Shown here in pieces: positions 35,305 to 44,377 of a stretch of DNA of 64,000 nt (positions within the stretch are counted from its first letter, which is position 1; every line of letters starts with the position of its first letter). This stretch comes from Nocardia rhizosphaerihabitans (lineage in GTDB: Bacteria > Actinomycetota > Actinomycetes > Mycobacteriales > Mycobacteriaceae). The stretch covers positions 1,179,440 through 1,243,439 of the forward strand of contig NZ_BMNE01000002.1 of assembly GCF_014646295.1 (NCBI RefSeq), written 5' to 3'. Below the pieces are notes generated by a model. That model saw only the letters and a program-made list of their open reading frames with translations, was not told where the DNA came from and did no database searches. The position numbers and the translations under genes are program-made.

Positions 35305-38300
35305 GTGGTCCCTGGTCGGGCAGCCGTGACGGGACAACCGCCTCTGGACGTGACTTGTCGGTTGGTTCAGGCTGTAGGTGTGGACAAGGGTGCCCCGCTG
35401 CCGCAGATCGATGCGCGCCGCCACGACGCGGTGATCTTCGACATGGACGGCGTGGTGACCGACAGCGCGCCGATCCACGCAGCGGCCTGGACGGAATTGT
35501 TCGACGCCTTCTTGAACCACCGTCCCGCCGGGGCCGGGCAAGACCGCTCACCGTTCACCGAAGCCGACTACCTGCGTTACGTCGACGGCAAACCCCGATA
35601 TCAGGGTGTCGCGGACTTTCTCGCCGCCCGGGGGATCGCACTGCCTTGGGGGAATTCCTCCGATCCGGAAACGGCCGAGACCATTTGCGGACTCGGCAAC
35701 CGGAAGGATCGCCTTTTCCGCGAGCGGCTCACGCGGGACGGCGTGCGGGTGTTCGAATCGACCGTCGCGCTGGTCAGGCGGCTCGATGCCGCGGGAATAC
35801 ACACCGGCGTCTTCACCGCCAGCCGCCACTGCGCGGAACTTCTCGCGGCGGCTGGTATCGGCGACCTGTTCACCGTGCGCGTAGACGGTATCGAGGCCGA
35901 AAAGCTCGGTCTGCCAGGCAAACCCGATCCAGCCATGCTGCTCGAAGCAGCCCGCAGGCTGGACGCCGACCCGGACCGCACGGTGGTCGTCGAGGACGCC
36001 GAGGCGGGCGTCGCCGCGGGCCGCGCCGGAGGTTTCGCGCTGGTGATCGGTGTCGACCGGCATGAGAGCGCCGACCGGCTGTCGTCGCGAGGGGCGGACA
36101 TCGTGGTCGGCGACCTCGCCGAGGTGCGGCTGCGGGAAGGCTTCCGCCGAATGTCGGAGCTGCCCGATGCGATCGAGGGCTGGTCGTGCGTCACGGGCCG
36201 GCTGCGCGGCGCAAAGCCCGCCGTATTGCTGGATTTCGATGGCACCTTGGCCGAGATCGTCGCCGATCCGGCTGCCGCGAAGCCCGTCGAGGGTGTGGCG
36301 GCGATGCTTGCGGAGCTGTCCGCCCTGTGTCCCGTCGCGGTGATCAGTGGACGCGACCTCACCGATCTACGCAACCGCGTCGGTGTCGACGGAATCTGGT
36401 ACGCGGGCAGCCACGGCTTCGACCTGATGGCCCCGGATGGGACTCGTCATGCGCACGACGCGGTGCCGGGTGCGGAGCAGGCGCTCGCTCGGGCGGCGGG
36501 CGAACTGCGACAGCGGCTGCGGGATGTCGCAGGTGTTCTCGTCGAGCACAAGCGATTCGCGGTCGCCGTACACCATCGCAATGTCGCGGCCGGGAAGGTC
36601 CGTGGGGTGGTCGCCGCCGTGCACGACGTCGGCCATGTGGCCGGCTTACGTGTGACACACGGCAGGCGCGTCACCGAATTGCGACCGGATGTGGACTGGG
36701 ACAAGGGCACCGCACTGCGCTGGATACTGCGGCATCTCACGCACCCGGTGTTGCCGATCTACTTGGGCGACGACCTGACCGACGAAGACGCCTTCGACGC
36801 CGTCGAGTCCGATGGCATCGCGATCGTGGTACACCATGCCGAGTCCGGCGACCGGCACACCGCGGCTGGATTCGCGGTCACCGGGCCGCGCGAGGTCCGC
36901 GGCTTTCTCGAGCGGCTGGCAGAGTTGTTGCGTGGCAAGGTCGCAGCGGCGCCGGAATCGTGGACGCTCACTTTCGACGGCTATGACCCGCCGCGCGAGA
37001 AGCTCCGCGAGTCGCTGTGCACGGTGGGCAACGGTTACTTCGCCACGCGCGGCGCGGCACCGGAGTCGGTGGCCGGTGCGGTCCACTATCCAGGTACCTA
37101 TATCGCCGGGGTGTACAACCGGCTCACCGACGAGATCGACGGGCACGCGGTCGACAACGAAAGCCTGGTGAACCTGCCGAACTGGTTGCCGGTGACCTTC
37201 CGAATCGACGACGGCGACTGGGTGGATCCCGACGCCACCGAACTGTTGTCGTATCAGCAGCAATTCGATTTGCGTCGCGCCGAACTCGTACGGCGGTTCC
37301 GGGTCCGCGACGCCGAGGGCCGGGTCACCGAGGTGCGGCAGCGCCGCTTCGCCGCCATGCACCGGCCCCATCTGGGTGCGCTGGAAACGATGGTCACGGC
37401 CGAGAACTGGTCGGGCGCTGTGACCATCCGCTCGGCGATCGACGGCAACGTGCGAAACAACCTGGTCGAGCGCTATCGCGAATTGTCCGACACGCACCTG
37501 AGAACCGAGCGGGCGGTAGCGTCCGACGATTCGGTTCTCCTCGCGGTGCGCACCAGCGCATCCGATCTGTCGGTGGCGATCGCGACGCGCAGCATTCTGC
37601 GGCATGACGGGCAACCGGTGCGGTCTCCCCGGAAACTGGTCGACCGAGACGGACTGATCGGGCACGATTACACCGTCGGCATCGCCGTCGGCGGGTCGGT
37701 GACCTTGGAGAAGGTCGTCGCCGTCTGCTCCGGACGCGATCACGCGAGCGCGGGCGCCGTGGCGGACGCCACCCGCTGGCTCGCGACAACGAGCGGCTAC
37801 AAGGAGCTGTTCGAGGGGCACGTCGTGGCATGGGAACACCTCTGGGCACGGCTGCGGATCGACCTCGAAGGCAGCGTGAACGCGGCGCGCATCGTGCGCC
37901 TGCATCTGTTGCACCTGGTGCAGACGCTGTCGCCCCACTCCACGGATCTCGATGTCGGCGTCCCTGCGCGCGGACTGCACGGCGAGGCATATCGCGGACA
38001 CGTGTTCTGGGACGAACTGTTCGTCCTCCCCGTGCTGAGCCCCCGCTTCTCGAACGTGACCCGCTCGCTGCTGCGCTACCGCTACCGCCGGCTGCCCGAA
38101 GCCCGCCGGGCCGCCGCCGAGGCCGGATTGGCGGGGGCGATGTTCCCGTGGCAGTCCGGCAGCGATGGCCGGGAGGAGAGTCAGCGGCTGCACCTCAATC
38201 CGCTGTCGGGTCGGTGGAATCCCGATTCCAGCCAGCGCGCGCACCACATCGGCATCGCGATCGCCTACAGCGTCTGGCAGTACTACCAGGCAACCGGCGA

Positions 38301-39357
38301 CCTCGAGTTCCTTGTCGAATACGGCGCCGAGCTACTGGTGGACATCGCCCGCTTCTGGTCCAGTCTGGCCACCTTCGACGCGGCGCGCGGCCGCTACATC
38401 ATTCGCGGTGTCATCGGTCCGGACGAGTTTCATTCCGGATATCCGAATGCGCCACACGCGGGAATCGACAACAACGCCTACACCAATGTCATGGCGGCCT
38501 GGGTGATCCTTCGGGCACGCGACGCGCTCGCCATCCTGGCTCCACGCGAAGAATCGGAACTGCTCGAGAAGCTCGCTGTGCGACCATGGGAGCCGCGGCA
38601 CTGGCAGGACGTCGCCGCCCGCATGTACGTTCCGTTCCACGACGGGGTCATCAGCCAGTTCGAGGGCTACGAGCGGCTGGCCGAGTTGGATTGGGAGAAC
38701 TACCGCCGCCGCTACGGCGACATCCACCGGCTGGACCGGATTCTCGAGGCGGAGGGTGACGACGTCAATCGCTACCGGGCGGCGAAACAAGCCGACGTGC
38801 TGATGCTGTTCTATCTGCTCTCCGCCGACGAACTACGGGAGCTACTCGGTCGTCTCGGATACGAGTTGCCGGGGGAGATGATTCCACGCACCATCGACTA
38901 CTACCTGTCGCGGACCGCGCACGGCTCGACGCTGAGTGCGGTGGTGCACACCTGGGTGCTGGCAAGGGCCAACCGAGATCGTGCGGCCGAGTTCTTCGAG
39001 CTCGTGCTCGAATCCGACGTCGCCGACATCCAGGGCGGCACCACCGCGGAGGGCATTCACCTCGGCGCGATGGCGGGCAGCGTCGACCTGCTGCAGCGCT
39101 GCTTCACCGGACTGGAGATCCGCCACGATCGCCTGATCTTCTGCCCGAGCTGGCCCGAATCACTGGGCGCGCTCGCTTTCCCGATGATCTATCGCGGCCA
39201 CCGGCTCGCCGTGCGAGTCAGCGGCGATGGCGTCGAGGTCAGCTCCGATCCGGGCACATCGCCGCCGATCGACATCGTTTGCCGGGACCAAGTCGCGCGA
39301 TTGACACCCGGCGGGACGGTGCGGCTGATGTTCTCGACACTCGGATCGGCAAATTGA
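35305..39357 (+). CDS. otsB1: Three-domain protein: HAD beta-phosphoglucomutase, trehalose-6-phosphate phosphatase, GH65 phosphorylase (OtsB1/Rv2006-like)
   Basis: The 1350-residue protein joins three enzymes. Residues about 38-285 are a HAD phosphatase/beta-PGM (DAVIFDMDGVVTDS; KPDPAMLLEAARRL). About 305-540 are OtsB (KPAVLLDFDGTLAEIV, the second HAD motif I, and LPIYLGDDLTDEDAFDAV). About 550-1350 are a glycoside hydrolase family 65 disaccharide phosphorylase (CTVGNGYFATRGA, IIRGVIGPDEFHSG with catalytic Glu about 1041, GIDNNAYTNVMAAW, TAHGSTLSAVVHTWVLA). M. tuberculosis Rv2006 (otsB1), a DosR-regulon gene, has the same order. The set could convert trehalose phosphates into glucose-phosphates. 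The start may be GTG 35305, 35326 or 35380; none has a good ribosome-binding site. All active-site motifs look intact. Confidence 0.9.
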   Translation: MVPGRAAVTGQPPLDVTCRLVQAVGVDKGAPLPQIDARRHDAVIFDMDGVVTDSAPIHAAAWTELFDAFLNHRPAGAGQDRSPFTEADYLRYVDGKPRYQGVADFLAARGIALPWGNSSDPETAETICGLGNRKDRLFRERLTRDGVRVFESTVALVRRLDAAGIHTGVFTASRHCAELLAAAGIGDLFTVRVDGIEAEKLGLPGKPDPAMLLEAARRLDADPDRTVVVEDAEAGVAAGRAGGFALVIGVDRHESADRLSSRGADIVVGDLAEVRLREGFRRMSELPDAIEGWSCVTGRLRGAKPAVLLDFDGTLAEIVADPAAAKPVEGVAAMLAELSALCPVAVISGRDLTDLRNRVGVDGIWYAGSHGFDLMAPDGTRHAHDAVPGAEQALARAAGELRQRLRDVAGVLVEHKRFAVAVHHRNVAAGKVRGVVAAVHDVGHVAGLRVTHGRRVTELRPDVDWDKGTALRWILRHLTHPVLPIYLGDDLTDEDAFDAVESDGIAIVVHHAESGDRHTAAGFAVTGPREVRGFLERLAELLRGKVAAAPESWTLTFDGYDPPREKLRESLCTVGNGYFATRGAAPESVAGAVHYPGTYIAGVYNRLTDEIDGHAVDNESLVNLPNWLPVTFRIDDGDWVDPDATELLSYQQQFDLRRAELVRRFRVRDAEGRVTEVRQRRFAAMHRPHLGALETMVTAENWSGAVTIRSAIDGNVRNNLVERYRELSDTHLRTERAVASDDSVLLAVRTSASDLSVAIATRSILRHDGQPVRSPRKLVDRDGLIGHDYTVGIAVGGSVTLEKVVAVCSGRDHASAGAVADATRWLATTSGYKELFEGHVVAWEHLWARLRIDLEGSVNAARIVRLHLLHLVQTLSPHSTDLDVGVPARGLHGEAYRGHVFWDELFVLPVLSPRFSNVTRSLLRYRYRRLPEARRAAAEAGLAGAMFPWQSGSDGREESQRLHLNPLSGRWNPDSSQRAHHIGIAIAYSVWQYYQATGDLEFLVEYGAELLVDIARFWSSLATFDAARGRYIIRGVIGPDEFHSGYPNAPHAGIDNNAYTNVMAAWVILRARDALAILAPREESELLEKLAVRPWEPRHWQDVAARMYVPFHDGVISQFEGYERLAELDWENYRRRYGDIHRLDRILEAEGDDVNRYRAAKQADVLMLFYLLSADELRELLGRLGYELPGEMIPRTIDYYLSRTAHGSTLSAVVHTWVLARANRDRAAEFFELVLESDVADIQGGTTAEGIHLGAMAGSVDLLQRCFTGLEIRHDRLIFCPSWPESLGALAFPMIYRGHRLAVRVSGDGVEVSSDPGTSPPIDIVCRDQVARLTPGGTVRLMFSTLGSAN

Positions 39358-39407
39358 TTCAGCGCGGGGACGCTCGCCGATCAATATGCCACGGAACCTG
39401 CTCCCGG

Positions 39408-39935
39408 CTACGCATGGTGCTGGATGCGGTCCAGCTCGGTGAACGCCATGCGGCAGCCCCAAGCATGGGCTCGGCCGAGCTCGCCGGGAACCAACGGCCC
39501 GGTTGTGCCCTCGACGAGGAAATCCACCGGCTGATCGGCGAGGGAGTAGCCCAAGTGTCGCAACCGTTTTGCGATACCGCTGGCGGCCGACCCCGGAAAC
39601 CAGGGCGGTTTGGCGATCTTGGTACCGAACGCCAAGGCACGGTGGCCCGCCGCCACCGGTAGTGCGGCTTCGAGCCATTCCCGCACGCCGATGTCGATAG
39701 CGATCGGCTCGTCGGTGAGCCTCGCGGCGTCGCGGCGCGTCAGCTGACGGCTGAGACCCAGCGCGTGGGTGGGTCCGCCGACTACGAGCAGGTCTACCGT
39801 TGGCGGGGGCACTTCACCCGCCGCCATCACGTTCACCACTTCCACTTCGGCATGGTCACGCAACCCCTGTGCGATGGCGTCGGCGACCATCGCGGTGTTG
39901 CCGAACATCGACTCGTAGACAACTCGTGCACGCAT
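39408..39935 (-). CDS. Flavodoxin-domain protein
   Basis: The start is ATG 39935 behind AGAGGAG. The 175-residue protein begins MRARVVYESMFGNTAMVADAI (FMN phosphate loop SMFGNT) and has VDLLVVGGPTHALGLSR and ALAFGTKIAKPPWFPGSAASGIAKRL, a long-chain-like flavodoxin fold. It is likely an FMN protein for electron transfer or reduction, on the minus strand with two DosR-box-like motifs 96-160 bases upstream. It may serve the redox chemistry of the island; no direct partner is evident. Confidence 0.85.
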   Translation of the reverse strand: MRARVVYESMFGNTAMVADAIAQGLRDHAEVEVVNVMAAGEVPPPTVDLLVVGGPTHALGLSRQLTRRDAARLTDEPIAIDIGVREWLEAALPVAAGHRALAFGTKIAKPPWFPGSAASGIAKRLRHLGYSLADQPVDFLVEGTTGPLVPGELGRAHAWGCRMAFTELDRIQHHA

Positions 39936-40030
39936 GGCGGCTCCTCTGCGCTGCGCACCGTGAACCCGGAGTAGCGACGATGTTAGTGCGTGAACGAGGA
40001 GGCGCACAGAGTCGAACCGACTCTCCAGGC

Positions 40031-40096
40031 GGGACCTTCGCCCTGTCATCGAGGCGCTCCGTGCAGCAAACCCGGCATGCGGGGTCCTATGGCCAT
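40031..40096. promoter_or_regulatory. Two DosR-box-like motifs in a divergent promoter region
   Basis: GGGACCTTCGCCCTG (40031-40045) and GGGTCCTATGGCCAT (40082-40096) both fit GGGNC-N4-GNCC and lie 51 bp apart. They are shared between the flavodoxin gene (minus) and the small membrane-protein gene at 40179 (plus). The rest of the 243-bp gap has no gene. Confidence 0.6.
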
Positions 40097-40178
40097 CCTG
40101 TCGATGACCTTCGTCTGTGCCGATCGACCCGCCGGACGCGCGATCTTCGAAGCCGAGGGCACGACGAGGTGAACGGCA

Positions 40179-40631
40179 ATGATGTACTTTCATGGAGACG
40201 GGGCACAGTGGTGGTTGCCCGCTTCCACAGTCTTGCTCAGCGTCCCGCTGTGGGTGGCTGTGGCGATCGCGCTCGTGGCCGTGCGCAGACCCGAGCGTTC
40301 GGAGGATGTCAGGACCGACCGCCCGCCACGCCTGTCACCGGAAGTGCTACTCGCCGAACGGTTCGCCAAGCGGTGCTGCATCCTGCCCTCGCGCCGCGGG
40401 CAAAGCCCATCGACCCGCGCGCTGAGCTGTGAACGTGGCGTGGCGGGGAAGACGCGAGCAGTGCTGAAGGAAGCAGAGCCGAGGTTGGGCTGGTTCACTT
40501 CCGATACCGACTTGTCGGCGCCGCCCGTCGCAATTCCCGTAGAACGGCTTCGGCCGCGAGTGGGACGGCGGCCGCGACCGGCTCGGACAGGCCGACTCCT
40601 GAGTCGAGGCACGCGACGTCGACGGCTATGA
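40179..40631 (+). CDS. Small membrane protein with truncated SHOCT-like motif
   Basis: The frame opens MMYFHGDGAQWWLPASTVLL and SVPLWVAVAIALVAVRRP: one transmembrane helix near the N-terminus. Then LSPEVLLAERFAKR, the start of a SHOCT motif (LxERFARGEIxxxEY), which breaks off and becomes Arg/Pro-rich sequence that overlaps the hydrogenase protease gene on the other strand by 137 bases. The functional product therefore probably ended near residue 65-75 before a frameshift. Small TM-SHOCT proteins are frequent in stress loci of actinobacteria. Boxes upstream suggest hypoxic induction. Confidence 0.5.
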   Translation: MMYFHGDGAQWWLPASTVLLSVPLWVAVAIALVAVRRPERSEDVRTDRPPRLSPEVLLAERFAKRCCILPSRRGQSPSTRALSCERGVAGKTRAVLKEAEPRLGWFTSDTDLSAPPVAIPVERLRPRVGRRPRPARTGRLLSRGTRRRRL

Positions 40632-40974
40632 CGACGAGCTCGCCGGGCAGCCGGCCGAGAGCACGGCCGAGCAGCAGCGCGTCCTGGATACCGAGACTGT
40701 GGGAAGAGGCGGCACCGGGCCGCGGCAGCACGTCGACGCCGATGCTACGAACCCGTCCGGCGACCGCCGGTTCTGAGCGTATGGCGTCGACCACGACGGC
40801 TAGCTCCACACCGGTCCAGATTTCGAGCAGACTCGTGGGTTCGCCATCCGACACCGTGACGGAAACACCTGGGATGCCGAGGGTTTCGAGCCGTTGCGCG
40901 ACGGCCGGGCCGACCCCGTCGTCACCGCGGTATTCGTTGCCGACGCCGATGATCACGGCCCATGGCTCGCTCAT
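40495..40974 (-). CDS. [NiFe] hydrogenase maturation protease
   Basis: The 159-residue protein starts at ATG 40974, overlapping the large-subunit stop (ATGA). It has WAVIIGVGNEYRGDDGVGPAVAQRL, the HyaD/HycI/HoxW-type motif with the nickel-sensing acidic residue (Gly-Asn-x-x-x-x-Asp-Asp), and VVVDAIRSE with the second acid. Such proteases cleave the C-terminal peptide of the large subunit after nickel insertion. It is the last gene of the hydrogenase operon. The other hyp maturation genes are not in the window. Confidence 0.9.
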   Translation of the reverse strand: MSEPWAVIIGVGNEYRGDDGVGPAVAQRLETLGIPGVSVTVSDGEPTSLLEIWTGVELAVVVDAIRSEPAVAGRVRSIGVDVLPRPGAASSHSLGIQDALLLGRALGRLPGELVVIAVDVACLDSGVGLSEPVAAAVPLAAEAVLRELRRAAPTSRYRK

Positions 40975-42260
40975 CGGCGCACCACGTCTATGTCGAGGAA
41001 GTGCGCCGAGCAGGAGATGCACGGATCGTAGTTGCGGATTGCGCGTTCGCACACCGCGGCCAGCGCGTCGTCGTCGAGGTCGAGATTGCCCGAGACGACC
41101 CGCCGCAGATCATCTTCCATCACCGCCTGGTTCTGGGATGTCGGCGGGATGATCGTGGCCGAGCGCACGACTCCGTGATCGTCGATCTCGTACCGGTGGT
41201 AGAGCAGTCCGCGAGGCGCTTCGCTCACGCCGTGGCCGATGCCGGGGCTGGGCTCGACGGGAACCACAGGGCGGGAGGGGCGTTCGTAGCGGTCGATGAG
41301 GGTGAGCGCCTCCTCGATGGCGTAGACGACTTCGACCGCTCGCACCAGGATGCTGCGGTAGGGGTTGCGGCATTCGGCGCCGAGGCCGATCTCGGCCGCG
41401 ACCTGTCGCGCGATCGGTGACAGTCGGCGGTGATTCAGCGTGTATCGAGCCAGTGGCCCGGTGAGATATCGCGCACCGTTGAGCATCGCGTGCAAGGCGG
41501 TGGAGTGCGGAACCTGGTGTTCTCGCACGTGATCGGTGAAATCGTTTGCGGCGAAGCGAAGCCCGGTGCTGGTGTGCACCTCGCCGTTGTCGATGGCGTA
41601 CCGGTCCGGATCGGTCGCGGCCAGCAGTTCGCATTCGAGTTCCAGCTCGGGGAAGTCGAGTTTCGCGGCCCAGCGTGCGGTGTTCACCGCGTAATCTCGT
41701 GCACGACTCAGTAGTTCGATCACGGCGGCGAATTCGGTGCGCGCGGGAACCGCGTAGAAGCCGCCGAGCCGGACGTTGACGGGGTGGATGGCCCGGCCGC
41801 CGAGAAGTTCGAGTAGCGCGTTGCCCGCTTTCTTCATCGCCAGCCCCTGCTCGACGAGTTCGCGGTGCTCGGCGGCGAGCGTGATCGCGTCCGGATATCC
41901 GAGGAAATCTGGGATGTGCAGCAGAAAGATATGCAGAGAGTGACTGGAAATCCATTCACCGCAGTACAACAGCCTGCGCAGGTCGGCGAGGGGCCGGTCC
42001 AACTCCGCGCCGCAGATCTGCTCGAGTGCGTTGCAGGCGCTGGTCTGGTAGGCCACCGGACAGATTCCGCAAATTCGGGAGGTGATATCGGGTGGCTCGG
42101 TGTAGGCGCGGCCGCGCAGAAAGGCCTCGAAGAACCGTGGTGGTTCGTAGATGTTCAACTCCGCGCTGTCGACGTGCCCGTCCGTGACGACAACGCGCAG
42201 CGCACCCTCGCCTTCGACGCGGGCCAGCGTGTCGACTCGCAGCTGCCTACGCTCACTCAT
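40971..42260 (-). CDS. hyhL: [NiFe] hydrogenase large (catalytic, alpha) subunit, group 3b type
   Basis: The 429-residue subunit has the nickel-binding L1 motif in [20 protein letters not shown] and L2 in [19 protein letters not shown], i.e. CxxC near both ends. After DPCxxCxxH a C-terminal extension follows, the substrate of the protease encoded next. The relatively short length and gene context (4Fe-4S beta, FAD/NAD gamma, small delta) mark the cytoplasmic bidirectional NAD(P)-linked sulfhydrogenase group 3b, like the hypoxia-induced Hyh/Hyd3 of M. smegmatis. It would recycle NAD(P)H to H2 under hypoxia or oxidise H2. Confidence 0.93.
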   Translation of the reverse strand: MSERRQLRVDTLARVEGEGALRVVVTDGHVDSAELNIYEPPRFFEAFLRGRAYTEPPDITSRICGICPVAYQTSACNALEQICGAELDRPLADLRRLLYCGEWISSHSLHIFLLHIPDFLGYPDAITLAAEHRELVEQGLAMKKAGNALLELLGGRAIHPVNVRLGGFYAVPARTEFAAVIELLSRARDYAVNTARWAAKLDFPELELECELLAATDPDRYAIDNGEVHTSTGLRFAANDFTDHVREHQVPHSTALHAMLNGARYLTGPLARYTLNHRRLSPIARQVAAEIGLGAECRNPYRSILVRAVEVVYAIEEALTLIDRYERPSRPVVPVEPSPGIGHGVSEAPRGLLYHRYEIDDHGVVRSATIIPPTSQNQAVMEDDLRRVVSGNLDLDDDALAAVCERAIRNYDPCISCSAHFLDIDVVRR

Positions 42261-43020
42261 CGCCGTTCCTGTTCGCGAAGTCCGGCGCGGCTGCGGCGTA
42301 GGTGGCGAAAACGCGATCTATCTCGTCGGTGTCCATGCCGTTGACGCGCAGGATAGGAAGCAGTGCATGGATATTCGGGTTCGCCATCGGGCCGAAGCAG
42401 CCGAAGCAGCCGCGATGGTACGCCGGGCACAGGGCGCCACATCCCGCTTGCGTGACCGGGCCCAGGCAGGGAATTCCCTCGGCGACCATCACACAGGTGG
42501 TGCCGCGGCGTTTGCACTCGGTGCAGACGCTGGTATTCGGGATGTCGGGCGCGCGGCCGGCCAGGAACGCGCACAGGGTGTCGAGTAGTTGGCGCCGGTC
42601 GATCGGGCAGCCGCGCAGCTCGAAGTCCACCGGGACGTGCGCCGAGATCGGGGTGGAGGTGCCCAGGGTGGCGATGTACTCCGGGCTGGCGTAGACCACC
42701 GACGTGAACTCGGTAACGTCGGCGAAATTGCGCAGCGCCTGGATACCGCCGTGCGTGGCGCACGCACCGATGGCGACCAGAATCCGGGATTGCTCGCGGA
42801 TCTCGACGATCCGGCGCCGCTCGTCCTCTGTGGTGATCGAGCCCTCGACCAGTGAAACGTCGTATGGGCCCGGCTCCATGGTGCTGGAAGCTTCCGCGAA
42901 GTGGGTGATGCGTACCCGGCCCGCGAGCGCGAGCAGTTCGTCCTCACAGTCGAGCAAGGTGAGCTGGCAACCGTCGCAGGAGGTGAACTTCCATACCGCG
43001 AGTGTCGGTGTCGTCGTCAT
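42253..43020 (-). CDS. hyhS: [NiFe] hydrogenase small subunit (delta), group 3b type
   Basis: ATG 43020 starts [30 protein letters not shown], with CDGC providing the proximal cluster ligands, [26 protein letters not shown], and a Cys-rich C-terminal half ([49 protein letters not shown] in parts) for further [4Fe-4S] clusters. No twin-arginine signal is present, consistent with a cytoplasmic enzyme. It overlaps the preceding gene by 4 bases and the large-subunit gene by 8. Confidence 0.93.
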   Translation of the reverse strand: MTTTPTLAVWKFTSCDGCQLTLLDCEDELLALAGRVRITHFAEASSTMEPGPYDVSLVEGSITTEDERRRIVEIREQSRILVAIGACATHGGIQALRNFADVTEFTSVVYASPEYIATLGTSTPISAHVPVDFELRGCPIDRRQLLDTLCAFLAGRAPDIPNTSVCTECKRRGTTCVMVAEGIPCLGPVTQAGCGALCPAYHRGCFGCFGPMANPNIHALLPILRVNGMDTDEIDRVFATYAAAAPDFANRNGDE

Positions 43021-43871
43021 AGTTCTCGCACCGCCAATAGAGGTTCGGCCGTCGCGTAGTCGACGATGGGTCCGTCCCGGCACAGCAGTAACGTGCCGAG
43101 TTGGCAGTGACCACATCGCCCGACGCCGCACTGCATGTTGCGTTCCAGCGACAGTTGGATGTCGGCAGCGGGAATGCCTTTGCGTTGCAAGGCTTGTGCG
43201 CAGAAGCGCATCATCGGCTCCGGGCCGCAGAGCAGCGCTGTGGTGTGGCCGGGCTCCACGGTAAGGTGGGCCAGTGGCTCGGTGACGAAGCCGATTCGGC
43301 CCTTCCAGTCCGGTTCTGGATGGTCGACGGTCTGGTGGAGTTCGATCGCACCGGTCGACGGCCACAGCTCCTGGTCGTGGCGGAACAGTATGTCCGCCGG
43401 GGTTCGGGCCCCGCTGATCAGCACGACTCGCTGGTAGTCGGCGCGGGCCGCGAGCGCGCCGAGCACGGCCGACCGCAGCGGCGCCAATCCGACGCCCCCG
43501 CCGACGATGACGAGGTCACCTCCGACCGCGGACGCCAGATCCCAGCCGGTGCCGAACGGCCCGCGGACACCGATCAAGCCGCCGACACCGGTGTCGTGCA
43601 GGGCGCCGCTGACCGCACCGACCGCCCGGATCGTGTGTTCGAGAATGCCGTCACCGGCGGCGGGGTCCCCGCTGATCGAGATCGCGACCTCGCCCACCCC
43701 GAAGCTGTAGAGCATCATGAATTGCCCGGCCCGAAACCGTTGCGCCGCATCCCGCACCGGCTCCATGCGTAGGGTCACCGTGTCGGAGGTCTGCACGGTG
43801 CGGCCGACGACTCGGTAGGGCAGCATCGTGTCGCCGTGTGGCCCCACGCGGGTCTGGGTGTCTACGCTCAT
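43017..43871 (-). CDS. hyhG: Hydrogenase FAD/NAD(P)-binding gamma subunit with [2Fe-2S] cluster
   Basis: The 284-residue protein resembles dihydroorotate dehydrogenase electron-transfer subunits and HyhG: FAD-binding barrel ([24 protein letters not shown]), NAD(P) loop ([20 protein letters not shown]), a distal [12 protein letters not shown], and the C-terminal [20 protein letters not shown] that ligates [2Fe-2S]. It transfers electrons between NAD(P)H and the iron-sulfur chain of the hydrogenase. It overlaps its neighbours by 4 bases on both sides. Confidence 0.92.
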   Translation of the reverse strand: MSVDTQTRVGPHGDTMLPYRVVGRTVQTSDTVTLRMEPVRDAAQRFRAGQFMMLYSFGVGEVAISISGDPAAGDGILEHTIRAVGAVSGALHDTGVGGLIGVRGPFGTGWDLASAVGGDLVIVGGGVGLAPLRSAVLGALAARADYQRVVLISGARTPADILFRHDQELWPSTGAIELHQTVDHPEPDWKGRIGFVTEPLAHLTVEPGHTTALLCGPEPMMRFCAQALQRKGIPAADIQLSLERNMQCGVGRCGHCQLGTLLLCRDGPIVDYATAEPLLAVREL

Positions 43872-44377
43872 CGGTCACCTCGCCCGGCCGGGATGCGGGG
43901 TAGACGGGTGGTGCACGTCTCGGCGGGGTTGCGGTAGAGGTCGAGCAACCGCGCCCGGGTGGCTTGCAGGCGTTCCAGTAGCGCCTCGAACAGCATCAAG
44001 GTCAGCGCGTGGCCGAATCGCGGGTCCTGGTCGGAGAGCTCGGTGAGAACCCGGGCATCGAACTCGATGGCCTCCACTGGTTCGGCGGTCACCGCGCCGA
44101 AATGCCATCGGTAGGGCGGTACCAGCCATGACCAGCCGAGCACGTCGCCGTCGTGGAGTGTTTGGAGGATGACGATATCGCGTCCAGGCACCTGCGCGTC
44201 CAGCAGAACCCGGCCGCGGCGGATCAGCCAGCATCGGTCGGCGGGCAGGCCCTCTCGGATGATCCGATGTCCGGAGGGAAAGACCACGTCACGGCCGGCG
44301 CGGGCCAGTGTGCGCAGCTGGTCTTCGCTCAGTGCCGCCAGCCGCCCGAATGTGGACAGTTCGTCACCGGTGGGCAT
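43868..44377 (-). CDS. Cyclic-nucleotide-binding-domain protein without DNA-binding domain
   Basis: The 169-residue protein, in the middle of the hydrogenase operon, is a Crp-like cNMP-binding domain alone: MPTGDELSTFGRLAALSEDQL, VVFPSGHRIIREGLPADRCWLIRRGRVLLD, GRDIVILQTLHDGDVLGWSWLVPPYRWHFGAVTAEPVEAIEF. It lacks the helix-turn-helix of Crp/Fnr. The usual phosphate-binding RxS motif is not evident; the region reads WHFGAVTAEP. It may regulate the enzyme directly by binding a nucleotide or other ligand, an inference from operon position and 4-14 base overlaps with flanking genes. Confidence 0.85.
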   Translation of the reverse strand: MPTGDELSTFGRLAALSEDQLRTLARAGRDVVFPSGHRIIREGLPADRCWLIRRGRVLLDAQVPGRDIVILQTLHDGDVLGWSWLVPPYRWHFGAVTAEPVEAIEFDARVLTELSDQDPRFGHALTLMLFEALLERLQATRARLLDLYRNPAETCTTRLPRIPAGRGDR

